Origin: Ceratopteris richardii | Taxonomy: Eukaryota > Streptophyta > Polypodiopsida > Polypodiales > Pteridaceae | Length of the DNA: 64,000 bases | Reading direction: 5' to 3' | Assembly (NCBI GenBank): GCA_020310875.1 | Contig: CM035417.1 | Location: 89,561,199-89,625,198, forward strand | Part shown: positions 8,212 to 20,736 of the stretch, piece by piece | How the letters are laid out: each line of letters begins with the position of its first letter | Numbering within the stretch: the first letter of the stretch is position 1 | Notes under the pieces: generated by a model | Databases searched by the model: none | The model's input: only the letters and a program-made list of their open reading frames with translations | What the model was told of the DNA's origin: nothing | Made by a program: the position numbers and the translations under genes

Positions 8212-9329
8212 GCCTCCACTAGAACTAAGCTAAAGTGATGTTAGAACACCTCTATAATCATCAGTAGCTTAGCAACCTGAAAACTTTACTACTGTTTTAG
8301 TGAATTTTGAAAATTCACTTTACAGAAAGCTTTGCATTTCTTTCAAGCTTTAATTCTCAATTGATTTACTTCAAGCTTTACACTACTATGTTTGCTTACA
8401 GTTAGATAATCTTTCTGTCACTTAATTGTGTCAAAACTGTGTTTTGAACTCACCAAAATTTCACCAGAACTCCACCGGAATGTTACCAAACTTTCACTAT
8501 AATCTTACCCTAATTGCACCGGAATCTTACCGGAATCAACTGCAATTCTATTTGTAGTTACTTCAAATGATTGTTGATGAAGTAAGGACGTAATACCTGA
8601 GCTTCCTTTAGTGATTGAACACTATCTGAAGTTTAAGAAAAACTTCACCAGTTCTGGATGTCTTTACTTTCAGACACAGTATTGTGTGTACTTGTCCCAT
8701 TTCATAGAAGTCTTTTGATCAACTTATAGTTGAGTCTACTAGCTTCAAGATGAGATATCTCTCATGAAAATCTTTACACTGTACTGCGAGATTTAACTCT
8801 CAGAAGTACCGGAAAATGTTTACAGAGAAAAACTCTAACTGTTAACTAACTTTCATAGTAACATGAAATCACTTAGATTTCTTCACATAAGAAGAATGCG
8901 CTCAAATTCTACCACATGAACATGTGTTTTCTATTAGAGAAGATGTGTACAAAAATAGCTTGGCTTCACTTTGCTCATAGCTATGGAAAACTCTCCTACT
9001 CTGAGAAGTTATTCCTTACCATCTCTCTCAGATGAATACCCGATAGTTCAGGTTCTATTATTCATCTCTACATACGCAATCTCTGGCGTCTTCTACAGAT
9101 GCACTTCTAAGCTTTCTATCTGAGCTCACTCTCTTATATATTTTATTCTCTACTCTCTCTTATATATATACATTTTTTATCTGAGCTTTGTTATTCTGGA
9201 AGTTTCTGTGAACTATATTACAGTCGTGAATTTGTCCCTTCACTAAGGCTTTGATTTTTCTGAATGCTTTGTTTCTACTTCTCTTTGTCTTTATGTTGTT
9301 ATGCCTAATTAGTGAGTGAATCTCCAACA
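8212..9329 (-). repeat. Copia-1 3' LTR, end truncated
   Basis: About 1118 bp nearly matching 13838-14945. It starts (minus strand) TGTTGGAGATTCACTCACT. The segment equivalent to 13772-13837 is missing and GC-rich foreign sequence abuts it. Confidence 0.9.
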
Positions 9330-9343
9330 GCTCCCCCTCAATC
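9330..9343 (-). other. Copia-1 polypurine tract
   Basis: The minus strand reads GATTGAGGGGGAGC immediately before the TGTTGG of the 3' LTR. This is the priming site for plus-strand DNA synthesis. Confidence 0.85.
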
Positions 9344-9484
9344 ACTAATTTGCATTCTCTGATCTTTCATATATTCTTCTTTTCTTTTATACCTGCCATT
9401 TCTTTGAATATGCTTGTCTTTACTCCATCTAAGCTCTTTGTCAGAATATCTGCTATCTGATCTTTTGTAGATATGTCTACTATT

Positions 9485-10645
9485 TCAATCTCTTTTTCCA
9501 TTACCTTTTTCCCTCAGGAAATGATATTGAATCTCTATGTGTTTTGTTCTTGCATGAAATACTGGATTTGTTGCAAGATACAACGAGCTCATATTATTTC
9601 CATGTATGATAGGTATACCTTGATCAATACCCATGCTTTTGAACAAGGTCTGCATCCATATCACTTCTTTAGCTGCTTCCACAAGTCCTTTATATTCTGC
9701 TTCTGTTGACGATAAAGCCACTGTATGCTGCTTCTTTGAACACTAGCTTACAAGCTTATTTCCCAAGTATATCATATACCCATGTGTTGATCTTCTGTCA
9801 TCTTGACTTCCTGCCCAATCTAAGTCACTGTATGCTCTCCGTTTTGTATCTGACATAAAAGGATAATATAATCCTTCCTTTATAGTTCTTTTGATATATC
9901 TGAGAACTCTTTGTCCTGCAACCCAATGTTGATCATTCGGACAATGCATAAACTCTGAGAGAACTCCCACTGCATAACTGAGATCAGGTCTTGTTAGTGT
10001 AGCATAAATTAAGCTTCCCACTAACGACTGATACTTCCTCATATCTTTAAACTCTGCACCACCATATTTGTTGAGTTTATGATTTACTTCAAGCGGTGTT
10101 GAAGCTTCTGTGCAATTCTCCATGTTAAACTTCTTCAGTAAGTTTAGGAGATACCTTTCTTGCGAAACATATACACCATGATTTGTATATGTAAATTCCA
10201 TTCCAAGAAAGTATGATAACTTCCCTAGATCACTCATCTTGAACTCTTTTTCAAGTAATCTTTTTACCTTCTTGATTCCTTCATCTGAGGTACCTGTGAT
10301 TATAATGTCATCTACATAAATACAAATGTACATCATACCTTCATCTGTTCTCTTAATAAGTAGACTTGCATCAACCTTTGAGCTTTGGTATCCAAGATCA
10401 TTGAGATACTTCACAAGTTTGTAATTCCAAGCTCTTGGAGCTTGCTTCAATCCATAGAGAGCTCTTCTTAATCTGCAAACATGATCCGGGTAACTGGAAC
10501 TTACAAAGCCTTTAGGTTGTTCCATGTAGACTTCATCTGATATATATCCATTTTTAAATGCATTCTTTATATCCGGCTGACTTAGCTTACATCCTTTTGA
10601 TGCTGCTATAGCAATCAATGTCCTTATCATTGACATCTTTGCCAT
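9485..10645 (-). pseudogene. Copia-1 reverse transcriptase and RNase H
   Basis: RT spans 10645-9743 (300 residues) and holds the copia motifs QPDIKNAF, YGLKQAPRAW and the intact catalytic YVDD in ICIYVDDIII. RNase H continues through AYSDLDWAGSQDD, then a nonsense codon near 9743, then ALSSTEAEYKGLVEAAKE and HARTKHIEIQYHFLRE to 9485. The enzyme copies element RNA into DNA in the virus-like particle and removes the RNA strand. The internal stop splits the polyprotein. Confidence 0.88.
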
Positions 10646-10984
10646 CGGAGTAAATGTCTCATCATAATCTATGCCATGTGTCTAAGCATAGCCTTTGACT
10701 ACGAGTCTAGCTTTGTATCTGGCTATCCTTCCATCTGCAAGTTTCTTAACTTTGTAAACCCATTTATTTCCAATCACTTTCTTACCATTTGGTTTTGGAA
10801 CAAGTTCCCAACTCTTGTTCTCTTCCAGCGCTTTAAACTCCTCCTTCATTGCTTCTTACCATTGTTTCTTATCTTTTGCTTCACTATAATTCTGAGGTTC
10901 TTCATCTTCCTTTACTAAGTAAGCATAGTTTTTTTGAGTCAAATAAGAAGTGTCATAGGAATACCTTGTTGGTTGTTTCCTTAC
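10646..10984 (-). pseudogene. Copia-1 integrase-RT linker with two nonsense codons
   Basis: The frame continues between integrase and RT but has stop codons near 10680 (just before THGIDYDE) and near 10858 (after KKQW). Both look like single-base changes, which explains why the polyprotein appears as separate pieces. Confidence 0.75.
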
Positions 10985-12595
10985 TCAGTTTGACCTTCTT
11001 AGTTCATATTCTTCATGTGTATCTGAATACACATCTTCATCAAATCTTGGTCCATCTTCGTTTCTCATATCTGATCCGATCCTGGACATACTTGCCTGCA
11101 TATGATCTTCATCTCCATTTACGTGCATATGTGATTTACCTTTGTCAATTCTTCTCATCTCTTCAAGTGTTTCAACACTATGCTCTTTATCTGTATACCA
11201 GCTATTTCCTTCATCAAATGTCACATCTCTGGAAACAGTAAACGGTTTGGTTAGAGGACTCCATAGTCTATAACCCATCTGCTTTTCATCATATCTGATG
11301 GACACGTATTTTTCAACTTTTGGTTCAAGCTTATTTCTAAGTTGTGATGGTACATAAGCATAAGCAACTGATCCAAACACTTTACAATGATCAAGTGTTG
11401 GTGTCTTGCCCCACCAAGCTTCATAAGGGGTCATCCCATTTAAAGTTGTACATGGTAATCTATTTACCAAATATGTAGCTGTATTCACAGCCTCAGCCCA
11501 AAGATAGTTTGGACAATTCTTCTCCTTTAACATTGCTCTTGCAAACTCAATTAGAGTTCGGTTTCTTCTTTCTGCTACTCCATTTTGTTGCGCTGTATAC
11601 CTGCAAGTTATTTCTCTTTTGATACCTGCGTTCCACAGATAATCATTGAATTCTCGAGAAAAATAATCTCCTCCTCCATCAGACCTTAGTCTTTTGAGTT
11701 TCTGTCCTGTAAATCTTTCAGCATATGCATGAAAATGCCTGAAAGCTCCAAACACTTCTGACTTCTCTTTCAAAACATAAAGAGTTATCCATCTTGTTGC
11801 ATCATCAATAAAAAGAATGTAATACCTTGAGCCGCTTATAGATCCTTCTTTTGTTGGTCCCCATACATCTGTATGTATGAGTTCTAACACATCATCGTGT
11901 TTGTACCCTTTCTTCAGAAATGGTAACCTGTGGGCTTTTCCCATCTGACAGGCTTCACACTTGTGAATCATATGTTGACTCTTCATATTTGATAATCCTC
12001 TCACGGATTGTTTCTCCACCATAGTTTTGATTCCTGTTTCATTACAATGTCCTAACCTCTTATGCCAGAGGTCTAATTCTGTAAAAACTTCATCACCATG
12101 TGTGATCAATGCTTGACCAACATTCCCTTGTACTTTAAGAGTAAAAAGTCTACCTTCCTTTTTACCATGGACAATTTGATTGTATCCATTCTCTGGATCT
12201 TCAACAAATACTCCTTCATTTGTAAACCTAACTTGAAAACCTTTTTCTACTACCTGACCCACACTTATCAGATTCTTTGGAATTGTTGGAACATACAAAA
12301 CATTTGTTAGTAGGTCAGCTCCATTATTACACTTTACTTTTCCAATTGACCTTAGATTATGTTTTGTGTTATCACCTGTTTGTACTGTATGATTTGAAAT
12401 ACCTCCTTCAAGTTCTGATAACAATTCTATATTTCTTGACAAATGATTTGAACAACCAGAGTCAATATAAAATACCTTGAGGTCTTCATTCTCTGACATA
12501 CTTATCGAGTTCACCATCAACGTTGTATGACTATCATTCTGTGTATCATTCGCATAGTTGTAGTAGGTATGTTGTGAGACTGATTCTGTCCCCAA
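10985..12595 (-). CDS. Copia-1 protease, GAG-pre-integrase and integrase
   Basis: 536 residues in one open frame. The protease active site is VFYIDSGCSNHLSRN near residues 40-55 (Asp-Ser-Gly). Next are the pre-integrase zinc region (LWHKRLGHCNE and CEACQMGKAH) and the integrase core: Asp in LIHTDVWGP, Asp in LRSDGGGDYF and Glu in QQNGVAERRNRT, the D,D,E triad. It would cut the polyprotein and insert the DNA copy. The frame differs from gag, so a small indel lies near 12560-12595. Upstream gag and downstream RT are broken, so it is a fragment of a dead polyprotein although itself open. Confidence 0.88.
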   Translation of the reverse strand: MGTESVSQHTYYNYANDTQNDSHTTLMVNSISMSENEDLKVFYIDSGCSNHLSRNIELLSELEGGISNHTVQTGDNTKHNLRSIGKVKCNNGADLLTNVLYVPTIPKNLISVGQVVEKGFQVRFTNEGVFVEDPENGYNQIVHGKKEGRLFTLKVQGNVGQALITHGDEVFTELDLWHKRLGHCNETGIKTMVEKQSVRGLSNMKSQHMIHKCEACQMGKAHRLPFLKKGYKHDDVLELIHTDVWGPTKEGSISGSRYYILFIDDATRWITLYVLKEKSEVFGAFRHFHAYAERFTGQKLKRLRSDGGGDYFSREFNDYLWNAGIKREITCRYTAQQNGVAERRNRTLIEFARAMLKEKNCPNYLWAEAVNTATYLVNRLPCTTLNGMTPYEAWWGKTPTLDHCKVFGSVAYAYVPSQLRNKLEPKVEKYVSIRYDEKQMGYRLWSPLTKPFTVSRDVTFDEGNSWYTDKEHSVETLEEMRRIDKGKSHMHVNGDEDHMQASMSRIGSDMRNEDGPRFDEDVYSDTHEEYELRRSN

Positions 12596-13539
12596 CTTCT
12601 TGCTCCACCTCTACCATATCTGCCTCTTTGGCTTTGTCTTCCTCTTTGATATCTTCCGCTTCTGCCTCTACTGTTATTGTTCTGATTCTGACTTGATCCT
12701 TGAGAATTATGCCAGCAATCATGAGCCAAATGATTGCTTAATCCACAGATCCAACAAGTCTTCTTGTTGTTAGTCTGATTACCTCTTCCTTTACCTCTAC
12801 TTTTACTTCTTACGTTACCTCTTCCTCTTGCATAATTTACTTGAGTAGACATCTCTTCTTCATCTTTTTCTTTACCTTTATCACCTTTCTTCTTATTCTT
12901 TGCATACATAGCCGAACTATGTCCTTTATCTCCGTTTGTCTTCAAATCTTGCTCAAACGTTAGCATTAGTCCAAGCAACTTATTTAAATCTGGTATAAAA
13001 TGTTTTAAAGAAAGTGCAGTTGAGAGTATGAAAGGTTTCCACCTTTCATCTCCTCTCAATCCTGCAAGCACTTTTGCTATCAACCTGTGATCTTTGATAG
13101 TTCATCAATAGATCCAAGACTGTCTGCCAAGTCTTTCATCTTAGTGACATAATCACTAATGCTTTGACTTTGCTTTTTCTTGAACATTGTAAAATCTAAC
13201 CATAAGCTAGCTTTCCTAGCTTTCGTCGTATTTTGGAAATGATCTTCCAATGCACTCCATATGTCTTCCGCTTTCTCCAGACCTCTTATGTGCGGTAGTA
13301 GATGATCTATAATGGTATTGTAGATACAAGCTCTTGCCATTGCATCTTTCTTCTGCCACAGCTTCAAATCTTCTAACTCTTCTTTCTTCGGTTGATTGTT
13401 GTCTTCAAAAAATAGGTTTCTTTTCTTCTCCTATCACATATATCATTAAGTCCTTACTCATAAGTAAGGCTTCCATGCGCATTACCCATGCAGGATAATT
13501 ATCTCTGTCCAATTTGTCAATAGAGATATGATCTGCCAT
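12517..13539 (-). pseudogene. Copia-1 gag with frameshifts
   Basis: Gag starts at 13539 (MADHISIDKLDRDNYPAW), shifts frame at a run of six A/T near 13407-13412, continues 13367-13080 (UBN2-type gag with IWSALEDHFQNTTKARKASL), and shifts again near 13080. The C-terminal half has a basic, Gly/Arg/Gln-rich tail and a CCHC zinc knuckle (CWICGLSNHLAHDC). Gag packages element RNA. Two indels make it non-functional. Confidence 0.85.
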
Positions 13540-13757
13540 AATCTTCTTGTTTCTGTTACTTCTGGTGAGTATAAAGTTAAAGGATTTTACCTTTTGTAAA
13601 CCTTTACCCTTGAGAATGACTTTGGAATAATTCTCTGGTTCCGTTTGCTGTTGATCACCTCAGCCTTCACCTTTCTTTATGAGAACTCTTCAAATTCTCT
13701 TGTATCTTTACTTCCATTTGCTCTTTGAGGATCTTTCTATTCTTCAGAACCTTTTCT

Positions 13758-13769
13758 GCTCTGATACCA
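13758..13769 (-). other. Copia-1 primer binding site
   Basis: The minus strand reads TGGTATCAGAGC, complementary to the 3' end of plant initiator tRNA-Met. It lies two bases inside the 5' LTR end. Confidence 0.9.
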
Positions 13770-13771
13770 CT

Positions 13772-14945
13772 TGCTGAGGTTACGTGATGTCGCGGCAAAA
13801 GCTTGTTCACTAACAAGACTGCGGAAAATTGCCACGCCTCAACTAGAACTAAGCTAAAGTGATGTTAGAACACCTCTATAATCATCAGTAGCTTAGCAAC
13901 TTGAAAACGTTACTACTGTTTTAGTGAATTTTCAAAATTCACTTTACAGAAAGCTTTGCATTTCTTTCAAGCTTTAATTCTGAACTGATTTACTTCAAGC
14001 TTTAGACTACTATGTTTGCTTACAGTTAGATAATCTTTCTGTCACTTAACTGTGTCAAAACTATGTTTTGAACTCACCGAAATTTCACCGGAACTCCACC
14101 CGAATGTTACCAGACTGTCACCGTAATCTTACCGTAATTGCACCGGAATCTTACCAGAATCAACTGCAATTCTGTTCGTAGTTACTTCAAATGATTGTTG
14201 ATGAATTAAGGAAGTAATACATGAGCTTCCTTTAGTGAATGAACACTATCTGAAGTTTAAGAAAACAAGTTCTATATGTCTTTACTTTCAGACACAGTAC
14301 TGTGTGTACTTGTCCCGTTTCACAGAAGTCTTTTGATCAACTTATAGTTGAGACTAGTGGCTTCAAGATGAGCTATCTCTCATGAAAATCTTTACACTGT
14401 ACTGCGATATTTAACTCTCAGAAGTACCGAAAAATGTTTACTGAGAAAAACTCTAACTGTTAACTAACTTTCATAGTAACATGAAATCACTTAGATTTCT
14501 TCACATACGAAGAATGCGCTCAAATTCTACCACATGAACATGTGTTTTCTATTAGAGAAGATGTGTACAAAAATAGATTGGCTTCACTTTGCTCATAGCT
14601 ATGGAAAACTCTCCTACTCTGAGTGGTTATTCCTTACCATCTCTCTCAGATGAATACCCGACAATTCAGGTTCTATTATTCATCTCTACATACGCAATCT
14701 CTGGCATCTTCTATAGATGCGCTTCTAAGCTTTCTATCTGAGCTCACTCTCTTATATATTTTATTCTCTACTCTCTCGTATATATACATTTTTGATCCGA
14801 GCTTCGTTGTTCTGGAAGTTTCTGTGAACTATATTATAGTCGTGAATTTGTCCCTTCACTAAGGCTTTGATTTTTCTGAATTCTTTGTTTCTGCTTCTCT
14901 TTTTCTTTATGTCGTTATGCCTAATTAGTGAGTGAATCTCCAACA
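13772..14945 (-). repeat. Copia-1 5' LTR, full length
   Basis: 1174 bp, beginning (minus strand) TGTTGGAGATTCACTCACT and ending CTCAGCA before the primer site. It adjoins Copia-2 coding sequence on its right, so Copia-1 inserted into or was joined to that older element. Confidence 0.88.
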
Positions 14946-15461
14946 CCTCGCAATTTCCAATGCGCTCTGACTATCAATGAAGATGGTGGTGGCAGAAGAC
15001 TGACCAACACCCTAATCAGCCATAAGGTATCTGAGCCACACATGCTCAACAGTTGTTGTGAAAGATTCCTCATACCCATCCTCACAACTAGAAGTGGCCA
15101 CAGTAGGCTGCTTCTTGCTCAATCAAGATATACATGAGCTACCAAGCATTAAGCAAAAGCCACTAGTGGACACACGAGTGTCATAGCAACCAACCTAGTC
15201 AGAGTCAAAAAAAGCATGTAGACCTCGCGGTAGTGATCCCCCCTTGGGATAAAACAATCCAAGTAGCACGATACCACTCAAGTGGTGAAAGATGCGCTTA
15301 ACAGCTTGTCAATGCTTGAGACCTGGCCAATGCATAAACGTGCTCATCTATGAGACATCAAATTGAATATCTGGCCAGGTAATGCATAAGTAAATCAAGC
15401 ATCCAACAGCCTGCTCTTAGAGAACAACATCAAATGCATCACGAGCATCATGAAGACTCAA

Positions 15462-16206
15462 TCATAAACCTATCTCCATAGGAGTGGCAATAGGTGTACA
15501 CTCTTCAAGGCCAAAATGACGCAATAATGTGTCAATATATTTCATTTGACACAAAGCCATTCCACCATGAACTTGGATAAATTGAATGCCCAAATAATGA
15601 TGCAAATGCCCCAAATCATACATCTTAAGTGAGGCATGCAAATCAGCCTTAAAATGAGCAATATGCTTGTCATGAGGACCAGTGAGAAACATCTCATCAC
15701 ATACATAACAATGATCAGAAGCACATCATTAGCATGCTTAACATATAAGGTGCTTTGAGTTGTACTGTTCTCAAAACCATGTGCAATCATAGAGGAATGT
15801 ATATTTTCATAACAAGCACGTGGTGCTTGACTTAAACCATATAATGCCTTCTTCAATTTGCAAACTTGGTTTTCGTGCCCTTTTTGCACGAAGCCATGGG
15901 GCTGGAAAACATACACTTATTCATGCAAGTCACCATTCGGAAATGCAGTTTTAATGTCCAACTGATGTAGATTCCAGACACGATGGGTTGCAAGTGCATA
16001 GATGTTATGAACAGTAGTCATTCGGCATGGAGGAGCAAAGGTTTCAACAAAATCAATGCCTCTTTCATGTGCATAATCCTTTGCGCCAACAAGCCTATCC
16101 TTATACCTGTCATCTGTTCCATCAGGCTTACACTTGAGCTTTTATACCCAGTTAGTGCCAATGGTTTTCTTGCTAGGAGGCAAGTCACATAAAGACCAGG
16201 TACCAT
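15462..16206 (-). pseudogene. Copia-2 reverse transcriptase remnant
   Basis: Overlapping frames at 15916-15542 and 15692-15462 carry the central RT motifs, with a frameshift inside the catalytic region (IVMYV then MFLTGPHDKHIAHFK). An upstream piece (to 16206) covers the RT start. Not functional. Confidence 0.75.
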
Positions 16207-16628
16207 TTTCCATCATAGCATCATATTTTGATTTCATAGCAGCCATCCAATTTTTAGAATTTTGTGCTTCATCAAACGAAAAAGGCTCATTCTCATCACA
16301 AAAACTAGAGGTAGTCATAGCATAGCATGTGATGCAAAAGAGGCACTATGAGAGATTGAATGAGTATAGTATGATAGAGGTGCATCTCATTTGTTGTCAT
16401 GCAAAGTCTACACCAACAATTTTGGCATACTATTTGCCTCCTGAATATCAGCTCTCTCATCAAGAAGTGCATCATGTAAATCTACATCAGAAATTGAATG
16501 ATCTACATCATCAAATAAAACTTGCAAAGGCTATGAAGTCGCCTCATTAGGACCAACACTAGACTATCCACCTATAAAAAGAAGAAGCAAAGTATCATAC
16601 ATGTCTTTGGAGCTAACAAATGTCTCCT

Positions 16629-17848
16629 TCATACATGAAAGTAAAGGTTGAATAACAACTTCCACAAAAACATCACAACTAACCAAAATGCATTGATTCT
16701 ATGGATAATACAGACGATAATTACCTTTGCTTTCAAAACTCTACCCAACAAAAAGAAATTTACTACATTATCATCCAAGTTCTTGTGATGTTGTTTAGGC
16801 ATTGATGCATATACCAAAAAACCAAAAACACACAGGTGAGCAATGGATGGCTTACGATCATGCCAAGCCTCATATGGATTGATAGACTGCAATGCTTTAG
16901 TGGGACATCTATTAAGTACATGTGCTACACACATAAGAGCCTCAAGCCAGAAACTATGTTGTAAAGTATTGACCATGCACCTCCCCATCTCCATGAGTGA
17001 CATGCTATCTGTTCAAAAACTCCATTTTATTGAGGGTTTAGCACTGTACACTGATGTTGTATCACACATTTAGCCACAAATGCATTAAAGTTAGAAGACA
17101 TATACTCCCCCCATCGATCAGAACGAAGGGTGCCCATTTTACATGTTGAAAGATTTTCAGCCAAAACCAAAAATTATTTGAAGCACATAAATACTTCAGA
17201 CTTTGCTTTCAATGGGTATACCCATGCATGCCTAGAAAAATCATCAATGAAAGTCACGAAGTAAAGATGTTTTCCAAAGGAAGGTCTATGCATAGGACCA
17301 CAGACATCACTATGTAGAAGCTGCAACTTCTGAGTAGCTCAAACTTAACCATCTTTTGGGAAGGATGGATGCTGCATTTTGCCCAAAATAGAGCCTTCAC
17401 AAACATGTTTACCAGGTGCCTCAAGTTTGGGAAAAGAGGACACCATTTCAGATTTTTGCAAGTGTAGCAAACTAGCAAAATTTAGATGACCGAAGCATGC
17501 ATGCCAAAGCTTTGCATCTGACATAACCTGAGAATCATGTACTGCACATGTTGGATCATTCACTGATTTTTCGTAGTCTATGAGCTTATATAGTCCACAA
17601 CATAAAATATTAGAAGCAATAATCACGTCGCCATTCGAAAGATCATGAACTACAAAGATGTCATCAATGAACTTCACAACCAAGCCAATCTTGGCTAAAG
17701 CTGAAACTGATAACAGATTCTTCTTGGTCCTTGGCACAAATAGAGCATCCGACAATGTGAAAGAACTACCATCAACAGTAGTCAAAATGATCTTACCAAC
17801 TCCCATGATAGGATAAGAGGATTTTTTGCACATGGGATAGTATTCCAT
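16629..17848 (-). pseudogene. Copia-2 protease end, pre-integrase and integrase remnant
   Basis: 17848-17345 has the post-protease fold (KIILTTVDGSSFTLSDALFV) and the pre-integrase motif LWHACFGHLNFASLLHL. 17003-16629 has the C-terminal integrase part (CMVNTLQHSFWLEALMCVAH). Stops separate the two. Confidence 0.78.
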
Positions 17849-18775
17849 GTACGAGCAGGCTAAAGTGAAGTGAAGAAACTGTGTTGCGAGGTAATATGTT
17901 TGGTTTCCCCACTATCAAAGTACCAAACATCTGAGTCTACTATAGACATACACTGTGCAAGAGAGGATGGGTCAAAGCTGCAAATACTAGTAAATTCCCA
18001 TCCTTAATTTTGCATTAGATTAGCAAACTTTGTTTTTGTTGTAGAGGCCTCTGCAACAACCATTCTAGCCTCTTTTTTCTTTGCCTCTTTTGTAGTTAGT
18101 TTTGGACAATTCTTAATATTAAGGCATTTTGATTGCCTTTCATCATCAAATGTATTACCACTAGAATGTACAAAGATAAGTAACCTGTTAGGGCAGTAGG
18201 CAAATATACAAGCCAGGGGAAAAAACCTTTTAAAGAGGGAAAAATGTGCCCTAGTGGTCCTAGAGTGTTCATACACATCACTACCTAAATATATCAACAA
18301 TATTTTCATCAATTTTGGATGATTAGATTTCAATCTAGAAGTTTCTGAGGGTGAGTGTGTCTATACTTCATCTTGTTTGTGAAAAATTGAGGTGAACCCT
18401 AAGACTTGTTGTACTTATTGCTTAGTGTATAGTCCACATAAATTCATCAAATAACCTAATTTAGTTAGCTAGACACTTCAATTAGATTGTGGAAAAGCTT
18501 TGTAGCCAATTCATACTAGGTTCTGAGCTCTGAGCAATTTTTTGTGACCTTCAGTTCCCAAAATATAAGGTTTCTTCAAATCTTGTGAAGTGCAAACTTA
18601 TCTATTTTGATGGAAACATTTACTAATGATGGTCCATAGTACTTAGTGACTCTTTATGCATATTTTGGAATCTACGGACATACATTAGGTATTCTTGAAG
18701 CTACATTGGATGGTGTAGAGAAGGTTTTTGCAAACACTCTCTCATATCTATCTATATCCCATCATCGTTTCACAG

Positions 18776-18790
18776 TGGTATAAGAGAACC
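18776..18790 (+). other. Copia-3 primer binding site
   Basis: TGGTATAAGAGAACC follows TTTCACAG, similar to the copia TGGTATCAGAGC site. The same site is found inverted at 30031-30045. Confidence 0.7.
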
Positions 18791-18829
18791 TAAGCATCAT
18801 AAGTGATGTATCTCCCTCATCTATTGACA

Positions 18830-19938
18830 AATTAGATCGAGGTAATTACCCAGCATGGTCACTTAGAATAGAAACCTATCTACAAAGAAGGAATATATTT
18901 GGGTACATATCTAGAGATGACATGATGCCAATACTCAAAAGCAGGGGCAAAACAACACAAGAAGAGCCAAAAAGGTTGAATGCATTGTGCTCAAAGGATG
19001 CTTTGGTAGGCTCATAAATTCTCAACTCTATCTCTTATTTTTTACTTCCTTAGATTAGGAATTGCAAGAAACATGAAATGCTCTTGAAGCATTGTTCTCA
19101 TCAAGCACCACGGCTAGGAAGAATTAGTTATGGATGAAGTTTACAACACTCAAAAAGATGCCCAGGCAAAGTGTGTGATTGATTTTTCACCAGGATGGAC
19201 ATTGCAGACAAGCTTGGAAGCATTAGAGAATTCATTGATGAAGAAAAAATTGTAAGGCAAGTCATCAATGAATTAAGGTTGATGACAAATGGGAAGCCTT
19301 CAGCATAGCTATGGAACTTTACATGGACATGCAAGTTCCTAACTTCAACACATTCATGGGACAATTGTTCGCATATGAAGCAAAGCTTATGAAGAATAGA
19401 GACAACTAAAAAGGTAATCAATCCTCTACTCTCTATACAGATAAGAATAAAAGCAAGGATAACAAAGGCAAAAGCAAGGAATATGAGGATAAAGGTAGTA
19501 CCTCGCAAGCCATCTTTGTAGGAGGTAGAGGCTCAAGAGGAAGAGGTAGAGGAGGTAGATAAGTTAGGGGGAGATCTCAACGCTCATCACCATGTGCCAT
19601 ATGTGATCTAACTAATCACATTATAGAGAATTTTATTTCAAGAACCAAAGCGGAAGAGGATGCAACAAAGGAGGCTATGGAAACTCAAGAAGAAGATTCA
19701 AAAAATCTTATGCAATCAACAACAACAAGGAAGGAGAGATCACAACAACTATACAGATGAACAAGCTCAAGAAGATTCACTTCTTCTCATGAACATGAAT
19801 ATGGAGGAAGGTAAAGCAGATGAGCATGTGTTTTATATAGACTCAAGATGCGCAGATCATGTGACAAGAAATGTGGCTATGCTCCCAAATTTGGAAGACC
19901 CAAAGAATAAACATGAAGTTCAAACAAGTATTACATAA
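18830..19938 (+). pseudogene. Copia-3 gag and protease remnant
   Basis: Gag begins near 18830 (LDRGNYPAWSLRIETYLQ). A low-complexity RGSRGRGRGG tract and a damaged zinc knuckle (CAICDLTNHIIEN) follow at about 19520-19640. The protease-like VFYIDSRCADHVTRN lies near 19830; the expected Asp-Ser-Gly is Asp-Ser-Arg, so the catalytic Gly is lost. Several stops interrupt it. Confidence 0.7.
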
Positions 19939-20736
19939 GGCATCATGTTGAAGAGATAGGTAATGTGAAGACTCCAAATGGTAATATGAATTTACTAAGT
20001 GGAATACTCAATGTGCCTATGATTACCAAGAACCTCATTAGTGTAGGTGGAATTGTTGAGAAGGGTTTGCAAATCAGACAAGCATGGAGCATGTGTTGAA
20101 AATCCATGTCAAGGATTCAAGAAAGTAGGCGAAAATGAGGTAGATTGTTCACATTTTAACTCCAAGACACCAAGAACATTGCATTGTTCAATTATGGCAC
20201 CCAAACTCTATCAGAGTTAGAGATTTGGTAAAATAGATTACCTCACATACGAGAAAGAGCTCTCAAACAAACTAGTAGAGATCATAGTGTACTTGGTCTA
20301 CCAAATATATCCAAACAATATATGATATATAAATGTAGTGCTTCTCAATTTGGCAAGTCACATAGGCAACCCTTCACCAAGAAGGGCTACATACATGGAG
20401 ACCTATTGGAGTTGGTCCAAACATATGTATGGGGACCAATCAAGGAGCCTTGAATCTTTAGATCAAGGTACGATGTGCCATTCATAGAAGATTGTACTAG
20501 ATGGACTATCTAGTAGTTTATGAAGCATGAAGATGAAGTGTTTTCATGTTTCAAAATTATTTAGCTCTCGTGGAGAACTAAACAAGGAAACCTCGAAAAT
20601 GACTAAGGTCAGATGGAGAGGTAGAATATTTCTAACCTGACTTTGATTCTTATCTCCAAAAGAGAGGGACAAAAGAGAAATCACCACCAGATATATTCCT
20701 AAGAAAAATGGACTAGCAAAGAGATGAAATAGGGCA

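Larger units (their letters stand above)
8212..14945 (-). mobile_element. Copia-1: nearly complete Ty1/copia retrotransposon, minus strand
   Basis: Order on the minus strand: 5' LTR (14945-13772), PBS, gag, protease, integrase, RT, RNase H, PPT, 3' LTR (9329-8212). The 5' LTR begins TGTTGG and ends in CA just before the primer site. The 3' LTR lacks its last 70 bp or so, so the left junction is a truncation and no target duplication can be read. Coding is interrupted by frameshifts and nonsense codons, so the copy is inactive but fairly young, since its two LTRs differ only at scattered positions. Confidence 0.92.
14946..18165 (-). mobile_element. Copia-2: older, heavily broken copia element, minus strand
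   Basis: Minus-strand remnants occur in order: gag end (about 18165-18000), protease/pre-integrase (17848-17345), integrase (about 17300-16629), RT (about 16200-15462) and RNase H (to 14946). RT pieces show VCKLKKALYGLSQAPRAC and HHYLGIQF. The integrase C-terminal part shows LNRCPTKALQSINPYEAWH. Stops and frameshifts are frequent. No LTR is identified; Copia-1 cuts off its 3' end. Confidence 0.85.

Noticed and set aside
7684..8238. Overlapping GC-rich frames around 8 kb
   Set aside because: Three frames on both strands overlap completely and none shows a motif; high GC alone explains the lack of stops.
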